A stretch of 64,000 nt of DNA from Thecaphora thlaspeos (lineage: Eukaryota > Basidiomycota > Ustilaginomycetes > Urocystidales > Glomosporiaceae): NCBI GenBank assembly GCA_900291925.1, contig UWYS01000009.1:496001-560000 (forward strand), in the 5' to 3' direction. The notes below the pieces were generated by a model that was not told the DNA's origin, searched no databases, and worked only from the letters and a program-made list of their open reading frames with translations. Numbering within the stretch: position 1 is the stretch's first letter; the number at the start of each line of letters is the position of its first letter. Made by a program: the position numbers and the translations under genes. Positions 47,067 through 56,268 of the stretch are shown piece after piece.

Positions 47067-48660
47067 ATCGAATGAGGTCAGTGGGCGGTGTAGGGCCCGC
47101 CAGACGGGGCGGAAGACGGGGTGGGACGTGACGGAGGGCGAAGGACGGACGGACGGACGGACGTAAGGGACCCTCTACGTGCAGACGCGCCGTTTCATCT
47201 CGGAGCATAGAGGTGGGCGGGGTCAATCACGGCTTGCGGAGGCGTGGCGGGAGTGGGGGGCGACATCAGTGCAAGATGTCGGACGTGTGCAATACGGCAG
47301 AGCGAGGGGAGCGAAGAGTGCAAAGGAGAACTAGAGAGAGGGAGAGAGAGAGAAAAAAAGAAAAAAAAGAAAAAAGGGAGACAAGAAGGAATATCATGAG
47401 AATATGGCGAGCCATGGCGACACGGACGGTGGAGGACGCATCCGAAGGCTGCATGGATCGCTGGCGGGTGGGCGCTCGCACGTACATGAGGGCGCCGGCC
47501 GCGCTGCATACAGTACAGTACAGCGATGTACATACAGTTACGTTGGGGACGCCATGAGTCGACGGCTTGGCACAATCGACCCACATCCGCCGCTGCCGCA
47601 GCAGCTGCTGCTGCTGCCAGCGCGCGTCGCGTCGGGGCGCAGAAGGCTGCGCAGTCCCGTCGCTCCGTTGCAGTGTAAGGTAGGTGTAGTACAGTGGTAG
47701 TTACTAGTTACACCACACCGTACTACTGTATGTACAGTACCGTACGTTGCACCCAAGCTTCCTACAGTAGGGGCCGGCTGTCGACGAGGAACGCGCCCTC
47801 TTAGTGCAGCCGACGTCGTCCCTTCTCTCCACTGCCTCCAGCAGGCACGGCTTGCCTGATACCGTTGCAGCGCGCGCGCGCGCCCTTGTGCCTCTCTCGA
47901 CGCAAGGCGCCCTCGCTCGTCGATGCTCGCAGCATTCTATGTGTATTGCCTCGCAGCATTACATATTGCCATTCACATTGCCTCTGCGCTCTCCATACCG
48001 AGCCGGCCTCTGCGCAACGCTCCCAGCAAGGTGGGGCGTGACGCCGAGGAAAAGGACACGCACAGGCAGGAAGAGTGCTTTGCCTCAACAAGGCTGACGG
48101 ATACCGACGACCGCTATCCCGTTGCCCCGCTCCGCATCTCTCCCACATCGTCATGACCGACACATCTCCTTCCCCCGCTCCGCTCCCCGTCTTTGGCCTC
48201 CCTTTCCTTTTACTTACCTCTCCCGGTCCCAATTCCTTGCCTCCCCTCCCTCTTGTACACCACCACCATCTCCTTCTCCCCTTCCCCCCTGCCACTCCCC
48301 TCCTCTCCATGCCACTCCACTGCCCCTCCTTTCCTTGCGCTCTCTCTCTCTCTCTCTCTCTCTCTTTCCAAGGACTCATACTCGTCTCCCCCCCCTCACG
48401 CGCGCCTCGACCACTCGCCTTTGCAGAGCTTCCCTAGTCTGGCATCGACTCTCGCTTCCTGGCCGGTCCAACTAGCAAGCAAGATCTCAGCCCTCGTCTT
48501 TCCTTTGCCCTTCGCCGCGTCAATTGCAGCCGCGCCATCCCCCATCCACCGAATCACGGCAAAGCTCTCTATCAGTACGCTGCCGCAGCGCCCCCTCATC
48601 CGACCAGCGCCCCCTTTACCCTTCCTACTCACCTCCCCTCTCCAAGTCTGATCATCCGCA
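46848..48660. other. 1.8-kb divergent region rich in microsatellites and TACAGTA motifs
   Basis: Simple repeats include (CT)n plus (GC)n at 47036-47066, (GGAC)n near 47142-47163, purine/A-rich runs at 47330-47377, (GC)n near 47869-47883 and (CT)n at 48341-48366. TACAGTA/TACTGTA copies occur at 47509-47520 (overlapping), 47724, 47733 and 47763. A small open frame with a signal-peptide-like start is listed separately. The last 350 bp are a CT-rich leader to the ATG at 48661. Confidence 0.55.
47923..48156 (+). CDS. Candidate small secreted protein, 77 residues (weak)
   Basis: An ATG at 47923 opens a 77-codon frame. Its start (MLAAFYVYCLAALHIAIHIA) is strongly hydrophobic and ends in SALSIPS, a plausible signal-peptidase site. 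The rest is polar and charged with one Cys. There are no known motifs. In GC-rich DNA such a frame can arise by chance, and it could also be part of the leader of the GMC relic. Confidence 0.2.
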   Translation: MLAAFYVYCLAALHIAIHIASALSIPSRPLRNAPSKVGRDAEEKDTHRQEECFASTRLTDTDDRYPVAPLRISPTSS

Positions 48661-50052
48661 ATGAAGGCCTTCTTCGCACTCGCCGTGGCCGCCCTCCCTC
48701 TGATGGCCAGCGCGATGCTCGAGAACCACGCGGGCGGACACCGTCGCGCCTTCAAGCCGCGCCACTTAGGCAGCCACATGACGCGCCGCAGCACACCGGG
48801 CGCCTTTATCGCCACCTCGACCATCGACTCGGGCACGTGACAGCGAAGCTTCAGCCGCACCGCCTACCTCGACCCCATCGCCAATACGCGCAAGAACATC
48901 GTCGTCATCCCCAACCAGACGGTGACGCGCATCGTCTGGAGCGACGACTACCAGGTCGACAGCGATGTGGGTCGACGTGCGCTCGGCCTCGAGTTCGCCG
49001 CGAAGTGATCCTATTGGCGGGAGCGATCGGCTCGCCGCAGATCCTCCAGCTCTCCGGTATCGGTAACCCTTACCTGCTCAAGCAGCACAACATCACCCTC
49101 ATCAAGGATCTCCCCGGTGTAGGCGAGAACCTACAGGACCACCTCGCTTCCTCCGTCGTCTACACTCCCGCCGAAGGTATGAAGCTTCCCACCGCACCCG
49201 TCGCCGGAGAGTCGGCCAAGCAGGCATCTTTCGTCGACTCGTCCGTCGCCTACCTCACGCTCAAGAAGATGTACGGCACAAAGGAAGCGGCCGAGTTCAT
49301 CGAGCGCGCACGTCAGTTTAGCGAGGACTACATCAAGTCGGCCAACACGACGCCCGAGGCGGAAGCGCGGTTGAAAGAAGCAGTACGACCTGCTGCTGGA
49401 CGATCTGCTGGTGGACAAGTCCAAGAACGGCTTCACCGGATCGGCCAAGGGGGCTATGGAGATGCTGCTGGGTATCTCGATGGGTAGCGTGCAGATCGAG
49501 ACGGCGCTCCAGGCTCCCTTTTCGCGCAGTACCATTCAAATTGCCTCTTCCAACGCATTCGACAAGCCCTACATCAACCCCAACTACCTGCAGCATCGTT
49601 CCGACGTGGAACTTCTCCGTTCCGGCTTCCAGGTGGCGCGCAAGATCGGCACCACCGCTCCGCTCAGGGATTTCGTCTCGGCAGAAAAGACACCGGGAGC
49701 CAACGTAGAGAGCGACGAGTGGGACAAGTGGATCGCAAGCGTCATCACGACCGAGTACCACCCTTGCTCATCGTGCGCCATGCTCGACGAGCAGGACGGC
49801 GGTGTCGTCGACTCCACCCTCAAAGTCTACGGTACCAGCAACGTCCGTGTCGTCGATATTAGCATTATCCCTCTCAGTCTCTCGTCCCACCTCCTGAGCA
49901 CCACCTACGCCATCGCAGAGGTGGCGGCCGATATGATCAAGAATTGCTCCGTCGAGCCCATCGAAGAGTGTGACTACGACGACGATGAGGAAGAGGAGGA
50001 GGAGGAGGAGGAGGAGGAAATCGTTCCTGCCAAGAAGGCCGACGAGTGCTAG
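48661..50052 (+). pseudogene. Decayed GMC oxidoreductase (FAD-domain deletion plus frameshifts)
   Basis: The reading starts with a signal peptide ([18 protein letters not shown]) and a 59-codon frame ending in TGA at 48838. In the same frame after the stop comes mid-GMC sequence ([20 protein letters not shown], then TVTRIVW), so the FAD-binding N-terminal part with its GxGxxG motif, about 200 residues, is missing. The frame is lost again near 48997, where GLEFA should run on to [20 protein letters not shown] in another frame. A third lesion, one extra base in the A run at 49374-49376, shifts the frame back. The remaining C-terminal half is intact, with the catalytic-site segment TEYHPCSSCAM and a His in SSHLLSTTYAIAE, and a poly-Glu tail. 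The family oxidises alcohols or sugars outside the cell. No GT...AG introns explain the breaks, so I call it a pseudogene; sequencing error could explain the one-base lesion only. Confidence 0.8.
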
Positions 50053-50640
50053 ACATCTACGCATCGACCCTTTCCCCCTTACCCCTCTAGCCCGTCCGGA
50101 TATACAGCTAGTCATCATCCATTGCTCCGTCAAGTTTCCCCCCGTTCCATTACAGTACCCGTCCGTCCGTCCGTCCATCCGTCCGTCCGTCCAACAAACG
50201 CGTCTCGATCCTCCCGCCGAGGAGTCCGGGACCCTTTTCGCATCCTCCTGTCTTTCCCCTTTGCTTGCCAAAGTGATAGCCTCGCAAATGTCTCCAATTT
50301 AAACCCCCCCCCTCTCTCTCTCTCTCTCTCTTGTCCCTTAGCCTCTCTCATCTGCTCTTTCTTGCCCTAGTCTCGCCAACCACCCTTCGACTTCCTATTC
50401 GATGTTCTATCGTAGCTTTTGCGTTACGATCTTGTCAATACGTCGATCGTTTTTACCCCTTCTTTCAGAGCGCCCGTGAAGGTGCCAAGGCGCATAACAT
50501 AAGCCGTCTCGTCACCCTGCAAGACTCCAGTGACGTCCCCGTGTCGATGGGAAGCACAAGTGACAAGGTGCTTCTGCGCCCTTGTCTGTTCTGTGCCCCT
50601 CGGTTCCTTCCGGCCTTGCCACAGCTGCAGCTTACAGACG
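50053..50640. other. Convergent intergenic, 588 bp, with (CCGT)n and (CT)n
   Basis: A (CCGT)n run with one CCAT interruption lies at 50158-50190 and C9(CT)n at 50303-50331. One TACAGTA is at 50151. I see no gene. Confidence 0.55.
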
Positions 50641-53600
50641 TCACCATCCCTCTTCTCCTCCGTCCCTCTCCGCGCTCACCCCGTCTTTGACTAGTCCAAA
50701 TCGATCGACGACGAGCTGTACAATGTCGCTCCACTCGTACATCGCTCCGGTGCCAAAGTCTCCGCAGGCCAGCTTCTTCTCTATGGGTCCGACTATCTCG
50801 TAGCCCAGCACCTTCTTGACGAACTCGTTGTGGCGCGAGGTGAGCGGGTGCATGTGCATCAGCGTGTTCATCGCGGGGAAGAGGATCTTTGGCGTCGTCG
50901 AGGAAAGGGCGCGAAGGAAGGAGAGCTGGTGTGCGAGCGCGCGCGTCGGTCGAGCAGGACGAAGACGTAGGTGGGATGTATCAGCTGTGCATCTCGCTTC
51001 TCGCAACAATCCGCCTCTTCTGTGGCAATGTCGACCGCGCCGACTCACCAGCAATCCATCGCAGATCCCTCCGTTGATTTTGGCCAGCGTGTTGGCACTG
51101 CACGGTGCGACCAGCACGATGTCGGCCCACCGGCGCAGCTCGATGTGCAGGACGGGGTCGCCGAGCTTCTTCCAGTCCACCCACTCGTCCTCGTCCGTCC
51201 AGAGATGGACACGGGGCTTAAAGAGCTTGCCCCCCTGGGTTTTGGGCTGCGCGTCGTTCTTGCGCCGCACCGCCGCGAGGTTCTCGGCCGCCAGGTCTTT
51301 CACTTTGTAGGTCCGCGTCTGCCCGGCCTCGTCCCCTTGCTCTTTTTGCTGCGAAGGGTTCTCGGCCGTCGAGTATTCGACGTTGAGGCGTTGCAGCTCG
51401 TCGCGGTCGAAGAAATGAAGCGACGAGGCGGTCGGCACCACTTGGACGCGGACGTTGGCGTGCTGCACCAGCGCTACGACAATCGAGGGAACCTTGACGC
51501 TCGCCACGCTTCCGGTGCACGCCAGCACCACGTGGAGTGGCCGATCCGCGGTGGGAGGCCTGGGAAGCGGCGCATAGGGCGACTGAAGCGAGGCCGGGAC
51601 CTTGTCATCGTCGACCGCATCGTCGTGGCCCGGCGACTCCGACCACGGAGTAGGGAGAGCTTGGCTCTCTTTCGAGCTCATCCTTCCCCGAGCGGGCCGG
51701 ACGGCTGGTTTCTGGGGCGGCGGTGGGCCAGACAGTTCGCGGTGGCCGCTGACTGGCGAGGCGAGCAGGGCGGCCGATTTGGTCGGGGCGGGCGAGCCGT
51801 GGACTGACGGAGCACCTGCGCTGCCGGCACGGCCTAGCATGGGTAGGGAGGCGAGCCGGTCGCCGATTGAAGGCTTGTCTCGGCCACCGTCGGAGCTGGA
51901 CGAATTGGCGCTGGACTGCGGATCTACCGCGGTGGCCCTCAATGGCATGCTGGAGCCAGCCGACCGCATGCTCCTCGCATCACTTTCGTCTTGACGGTCC
52001 TCGCCAACGCCGCTCTTTCCGTCGGCCTCGTCGTCGGCGTTTCTGGGGGGGGCAGCCGAAGCGCTGCTACTCTTCCTGGAACGATTGTTGGACAGGGCTC
52101 TTTTGACCTCGTCGAGCGTCTTGGGGCCATCGGCGCGGCTCTTCTCCCACGTCTCGTTGCTCACGGCCATGCCGGCGCCCATCACCCGGCCGAAGGCCGA
52201 AATGCTCGATCCCATCACGCCCGTGATGACCTTGTTCGAGATGCCGGCCAGATCGCCGATCTCCTGCGTCAGCCGTCCCCTTAGCCGGAGCGGCATCGAC
52301 AGCGCGACGCCCTGGCTGGACAGCTCGCGTTCAGCTACAGAAGAGGCTACCGCGCTGGTGGCCATGCCCGCGCCTGCGGACTGAGCGTTCCTTGACGACG
52401 ACGACGACGCCCCCTCAACGGTAGCCTGCGCCTTCGTGCTCGCAGACGACCCGTCGAAGCCTGGGCGGATAGGGCTGAAGGCGCTGACGCGCGAGGCATC
52501 CAGGCCGAGATCCTTGACGTCGACGTTCTCCAGGAAGGCGACGGCGGCCTGGACGTTGACGAGGCAGTAAGTCGTCTCGCCGCGGACCAGACTCTCGGCA
52601 CGGAACCTCTGAATGTAGAAAAGGTTGCTCGCGAGCTTCGGTGGGTTGGCAGAGACGATCGAATAGATGAGCAGCGGCAGGATCAAGTCCGCGCTCGACT
52701 GCTTCGTCGCGACTTCCTTTTCTTTCGATGGCTTCGGCACTTGCTGCACCTTAGCGTGCTTTCCGACGCCCTGCTCTACAGACTCGGCGGAGTTCTCAGG
52801 CGTCCTTGTTTCCGTCTGTGTCTTTCCAATTGGGCCTGGCCCGGCTTCGTGTTGGTCCTCATCATCTGCGTTTGCGTCTTCCTTGAGCCGGATCCCCGGC
52901 AGTCCGGACAAGCCGTCGACGACGACGCGGTGCGCCGCGACGAGCACCTCGAGCTTTGCCTTTGGCGACCGACAGTTGGGCGACTGGAGCTTCTGCAGCT
53001 CCTCGCCGCACGCAGCGACGACGTCATCTAGCCTCTTCGCGGCGGACTCGGGATAAGCTGCATCTCCACCATCGGCCGGCGCATCGAGCCCGAGGTGGGA
53101 AAGTGAGAGGCCTAGCACGTTGAGGGCTGCGATCCGCGAGGTCAGCGCATCGTCGTGGTATTCGTCCTTGGACGTCGGCGGGCAGAAGATGCGGTCGTAG
53201 ACCTCCTGCGTGACAGCCGACTCCACCACCTCGAGCAGCTCGTCGGTCCGATCCATCGATGCCTGCTGCTCCTGCAGTGAGGCGTTACGGGACTGGATCA
53301 AAGCTGACCCCTTCCTTTCGAGCTTCTCCTGCTCAACGCTTTCGAGCTGGCTGCGGAGGCTGGCAAAGAAGTCCTGAAAGTTTTCCGACATCTCATCCGG
53401 TCCCGCCAGATACGGCACGCTTGCCAGCGCCACGGGCGAGATATCCCTCGTAGGGGAGCGCAGTGACGCGCCGCCGGCGTTGGGCGGCGACCATGATGCC
53501 ATTTGACCCTTCACTACACCTCCAATGGCGCTCTCAACGCCTGGCAAGCTTGCGCCCGACGCCTGGACCGCCGGAGGAACAAACATGGCCGAGAAGCTCG

Positions 53601-55518
53601 AGACGACCTCGATGATGCCTGCGTCGACGCCAGCCCGCCGCAAACGCTCGACGATGCGCCCAGCCATGATCTTGCCGACGGCGCGCAGCACCGACGAGCG
53701 TCGGATGACTCGATCGACGACCCACACGGAGATCGTCCTCTCCGGTCTCGTTGTGGCGGTGGCGGGGCCGGGAACATGTGCCAATGATGCGCCATCCGTC
53801 GCTGTCCTTTCCGGTGTCTTGGCTGCGGCCGTATCGGTCGAGCTTCGATCTGCTGCTTCGTCCGGAGCCCCAAGGTGGCCCTCGGACTGCAACCTTGGAC
53901 CGCTCGATGGCCTGGTCGGAAGCGGAGACTCTGTGCCGGACTGGTCGGCCTCCTTGCCGGTAATGCCGGTCAGCCTAGCGGCTTCCACCAGCTCGGACCC
54001 AAGCGTTTCTTCCGGGCCGCCTTTATTTCGCTCGCGGCCGCTGCCGCCGAACAGGCTGGCAAACGACGCCGAGGCCCTCGATTCTGCGACGTTGAGGCGC
54101 GAGCTGGACTGGGTGCGCGTCCTTGCATGTGAGCGGCGCGACTGCAGCGGCGGCGGGAGGGGGAATTCGGCCCTGTACGCGCCCAGCTCGAAGGTAGGGA
54201 AGGCGAGCGTGGCCATAGACTCGAAGGCGGCGTCGCTCGAGACCGGCAGGGGTGCCAGGCCGTCGAGCATCTCGCGCCTCGATGTGGCGTCTTGGAGGGC
54301 GCCGACCACCGTTTCTGCGCGTGGGACGAAGCTTCTCATGACGGCCTTGAGCGGCCGATCCGCCTTCTCCTCCTCGAGGCCGTCCTGATCCCCCTTGCTC
54401 TTGCCCTCACGAACCCTCAGCTGACCCCTTAGCCCCGACAGAGTGACAAAGGAGGGTGCCGCGCCACTCGGGACGAGGGCATTGGTGAGCGAGGCGGGGG
54501 ACGGTCTGGCCTTGGCCGAAGTGTGCTCATTGAAGATGAGGTGGTCGTGGGCAAACGAAAGGCTGAGGCGCGAGCCGGACGAAAAGACCGAGGGCGGCTC
54601 CCTGGGAAGCAGCATGGTCGCCTCGCCGCTCGCCACCAGCGACGCTATTGTCGCCCACTCGCCCTCGCTGGCCGCTTGGAGGGCCTCGAGGATCATCCAG
54701 CCGGCGCTCTTGTCGTCGAGGCCGAGCTGCCTAGCGCCTTCCTTCATCTCGCTCAGCTCCATCTTGACGAGCGCCAGCGCGGCAGACGCAGCCGCATTCG
54801 ACGATGCCGTCGGCTTGAGCGACTGCGGCCGGCCAGAAAGCTTGGACTCGGAAAGTGTCACCGCCTGCCTGCCCGTGAACGAGGGGAACGACGGCGACGA
54901 GCTGAGGAACGAGCCGACGCCGCTCGGAGGTGGCGGATGGGCCGCTGCGGCCACGGTCGTTGATGCGGTGCTGGGAGACGAGGAGTGGGAGGATGAGGCC
55001 TGTTGCGCCAGGCTGAATTGTGAGCTGTGGGACTGGAAGACAGGGTGGGCGGTGCGGAGGATCGATTGGCGCTGGCGCGGGGCGTAGCTAAGGCTGTGGT
55101 AGGTCTTGCTCAACGACAGCTGTTGCGATGACGGTCCATCCGACGAAGGGGAGGAGGCTGAGTCATGCTGCGATGCGGCTGATGCTGCTGCTGCTGTCGT
55201 GTCGCTTGTCCTGCCCAAGCCGAAGCCGATTGTGGCCCTGCTCCAATCCCTCGGGCTGGTCCCGGGCTGAGCGGATGAGGCCGAAGAGGGCGAAGAGGGC
55301 GAGGGGCTGCACGAGGCAGTGACGACCCCTGCGTCATGTGAGGTGACCCTGAGACGGGTCGTATCGCTAGTCAAAAGCCCATCGGAAGCGCCGGCCCTTC
55401 CGGCGAAGCCGAGATCGATGCGGTCGGGGACGGCGAGGCTGTTGGGAGATGGCGACCGGGTGCGGTCGGGGCCCGTTTGCCCTTGGACAACGAGAGGGTG
55501 GCTAGGGCGGCCCGTCAT
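50641..55518 (-). CDS. VPS9-domain (Rab5 GEF) protein fused to a Hal3/Cab3-type phosphopantothenoylcysteine decarboxylase
   Basis: The exons are 51049-55518 and 50641-50925; the 123-bp intron (GTGAGT...CAG) restores CDGLLLSFLRALSS. The product is 1584 residues. Residues 1-700 are mostly disordered. A VPS9 domain lies at about 755-1000 (DELLEVVESAVTQEVYDRIF, ADLILPLLIYSIVSANPPKL, GETTYCLVNVQAAVAFLENV); this fold activates Rab5-type GTPases on endosomes. After a linker comes a flavoprotein domain (1327-1560) of the Hal3/Coab family: LHVVLACTGSVASVKVPSIV, the catalytic His1458 in LHIELRRWAD, Asn1510 in the PAMN motif, and Cys1544 in LACGDFGTGAM. All three residues needed for PPCDC (the third step of CoA synthesis) are present. 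The frame is continuous between the domains. An internal Met1280 could start a free PPCDC, so two products are possible. Confidence 0.85.
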   Translation of the reverse strand: MTGRPSHPLVVQGQTGPDRTRSPSPNSLAVPDRIDLGFAGRAGASDGLLTSDTTRLRVTSHDAGVVTASCSPSPSSPSSASSAQPGTSPRDWSRATIGFGLGRTSDTTAAAASAASQHDSASSPSSDGPSSQQLSLSKTYHSLSYAPRQRQSILRTAHPVFQSHSSQFSLAQQASSSHSSSPSTASTTVAAAAHPPPPSGVGSFLSSSPSFPSFTGRQAVTLSESKLSGRPQSLKPTASSNAAASAALALVKMELSEMKEGARQLGLDDKSAGWMILEALQAASEGEWATIASLVASGEATMLLPREPPSVFSSGSRLSLSFAHDHLIFNEHTSAKARPSPASLTNALVPSGAAPSFVTLSGLRGQLRVREGKSKGDQDGLEEEKADRPLKAVMRSFVPRAETVVGALQDATSRREMLDGLAPLPVSSDAAFESMATLAFPTFELGAYRAEFPLPPPLQSRRSHARTRTQSSSRLNVAESRASASFASLFGGSGRERNKGGPEETLGSELVEAARLTGITGKEADQSGTESPLPTRPSSGPRLQSEGHLGAPDEAADRSSTDTAAAKTPERTATDGASLAHVPGPATATTRPERTISVWVVDRVIRRSSVLRAVGKIMAGRIVERLRRAGVDAGIIEVVSSFSAMFVPPAVQASGASLPGVESAIGGVVKGQMASWSPPNAGGASLRSPTRDISPVALASVPYLAGPDEMSENFQDFFASLRSQLESVEQEKLERKGSALIQSRNASLQEQQASMDRTDELLEVVESAVTQEVYDRIFCPPTSKDEYHDDALTSRIAALNVLGLSLSHLGLDAPADGGDAAYPESAAKRLDDVVAACGEELQKLQSPNCRSPKAKLEVLVAAHRVVVDGLSGLPGIRLKEDANADDEDQHEAGPGPIGKTQTETRTPENSAESVEQGVGKHAKVQQVPKPSKEKEVATKQSSADLILPLLIYSIVSANPPKLASNLFYIQRFRAESLVRGETTYCLVNVQAAVAFLENVDVKDLGLDASRVSAFSPIRPGFDGSSASTKAQATVEGASSSSSRNAQSAGAGMATSAVASSVAERELSSQGVALSMPLRLRGRLTQEIGDLAGISNKVITGVMGSSISAFGRVMGAGMAVSNETWEKSRADGPKTLDEVKRALSNNRSRKSSSASAAPPRNADDEADGKSGVGEDRQDESDARSMRSAGSSMPLRATAVDPQSSANSSSSDGGRDKPSIGDRLASLPMLGRAGSAGAPSVHGSPAPTKSAALLASPVSGHRELSGPPPPQKPAVRPARGRMSSKESQALPTPWSESPGHDDAVDDDKVPASLQSPYAPLPRPPTADRPLHVVLACTGSVASVKVPSIVVALVQHANVRVQVVPTASSLHFFDRDELQRLNVEYSTAENPSQQKEQGDEAGQTRTYKVKDLAAENLAAVRRKNDAQPKTQGGKLFKPRVHLWTDEDEWVDWKKLGDPVLHIELRRWADIVLVAPCSANTLAKINGGICDGLLVSRRGRHCHRRGGLLREARCTADTSHLRLRPARPTRALAHQLSFLRALSSTTPKILFPAMNTLMHMHPLTSRHNEFVKKVLGYEIVGPIEKKLACGDFGTGAMYEWSDIVQLVVDRFGLVKDGVSAERDGGEEGW

Positions 55519-56268
55519 GGCTGCCAGACACGTATCGCCAGCGGAGAGGAATTAGCGAACAAACTTCGCCGGGGGAGTCGGCCTGTGGTGGGCGAGAGCT
55601 CTCGAGGTGACGTTGTGTTCGTCGGGCAGCAGCGTCGTGGGTCCTGCGGAGTGGTACGCGTTGTCTGGCCGTGGCGCCGGGTTTCGTCGGGAGGGAGCTT
55701 GTTGTTGGCGAAGGGAAGCCAAGGCGACGATGATGATGACGACGACTTACGACGATGTCGACGATACGATGGCTGCTGGCGGTGGTGGTATGCAAGGAGC
55801 CCTAAACCTTAACCATCAGACAGGCCGGTCGGGCGAACGCGGTGCACGGTCCGCTGCAGGTGGACCCTGACGGCCAACGCCCCGCTGGCACGGAAAGAGG
55901 CCGGCGGCGTCGTTCGCTCGGGCACGTTTCTTACTGCTCGATCTCTTTCTCTTCTCCTCTCCTCGGTCCTTTGCCCGCTTCTTTCTGCCTCATCTCACTG
56001 CCCATGCCACTCATAGTCCATCTGCTATACCCAGAGCCGCTCTCTGTTCGCCTCACGAAGACCTGAATCACCTGCTTCCGCCATGGTCTTGCCACTGGCG
56101 CCTCTCTATCCGTAGCGGGCCGCATCGCAGGGTGTGGCGGGCAACGGGCAACAGGCAACCAGCAACCGGCAAGCACTCAGCTATCGAACGACTCTTTGTC
56201 GGTGACATCGGAAGAGCAGCGTCAGCAGCAACAAAGATTGCGGCGCCCATCGTCTCGTCTCGCCCGCC
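55519..56268. promoter_or_regulatory. 750-bp bidirectional region between the two fusion genes
   Basis: It lies between the ATG of the VPS9-PPCDC gene (55518, minus) and the ATG of the cPLA2-AcpS gene (56269, plus). A short tandem of GGCAAC-type units is present at 56140-56174 (gcaacgggcaacaggcaacc and on). No TATA box was recognised. Confidence 0.55.
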
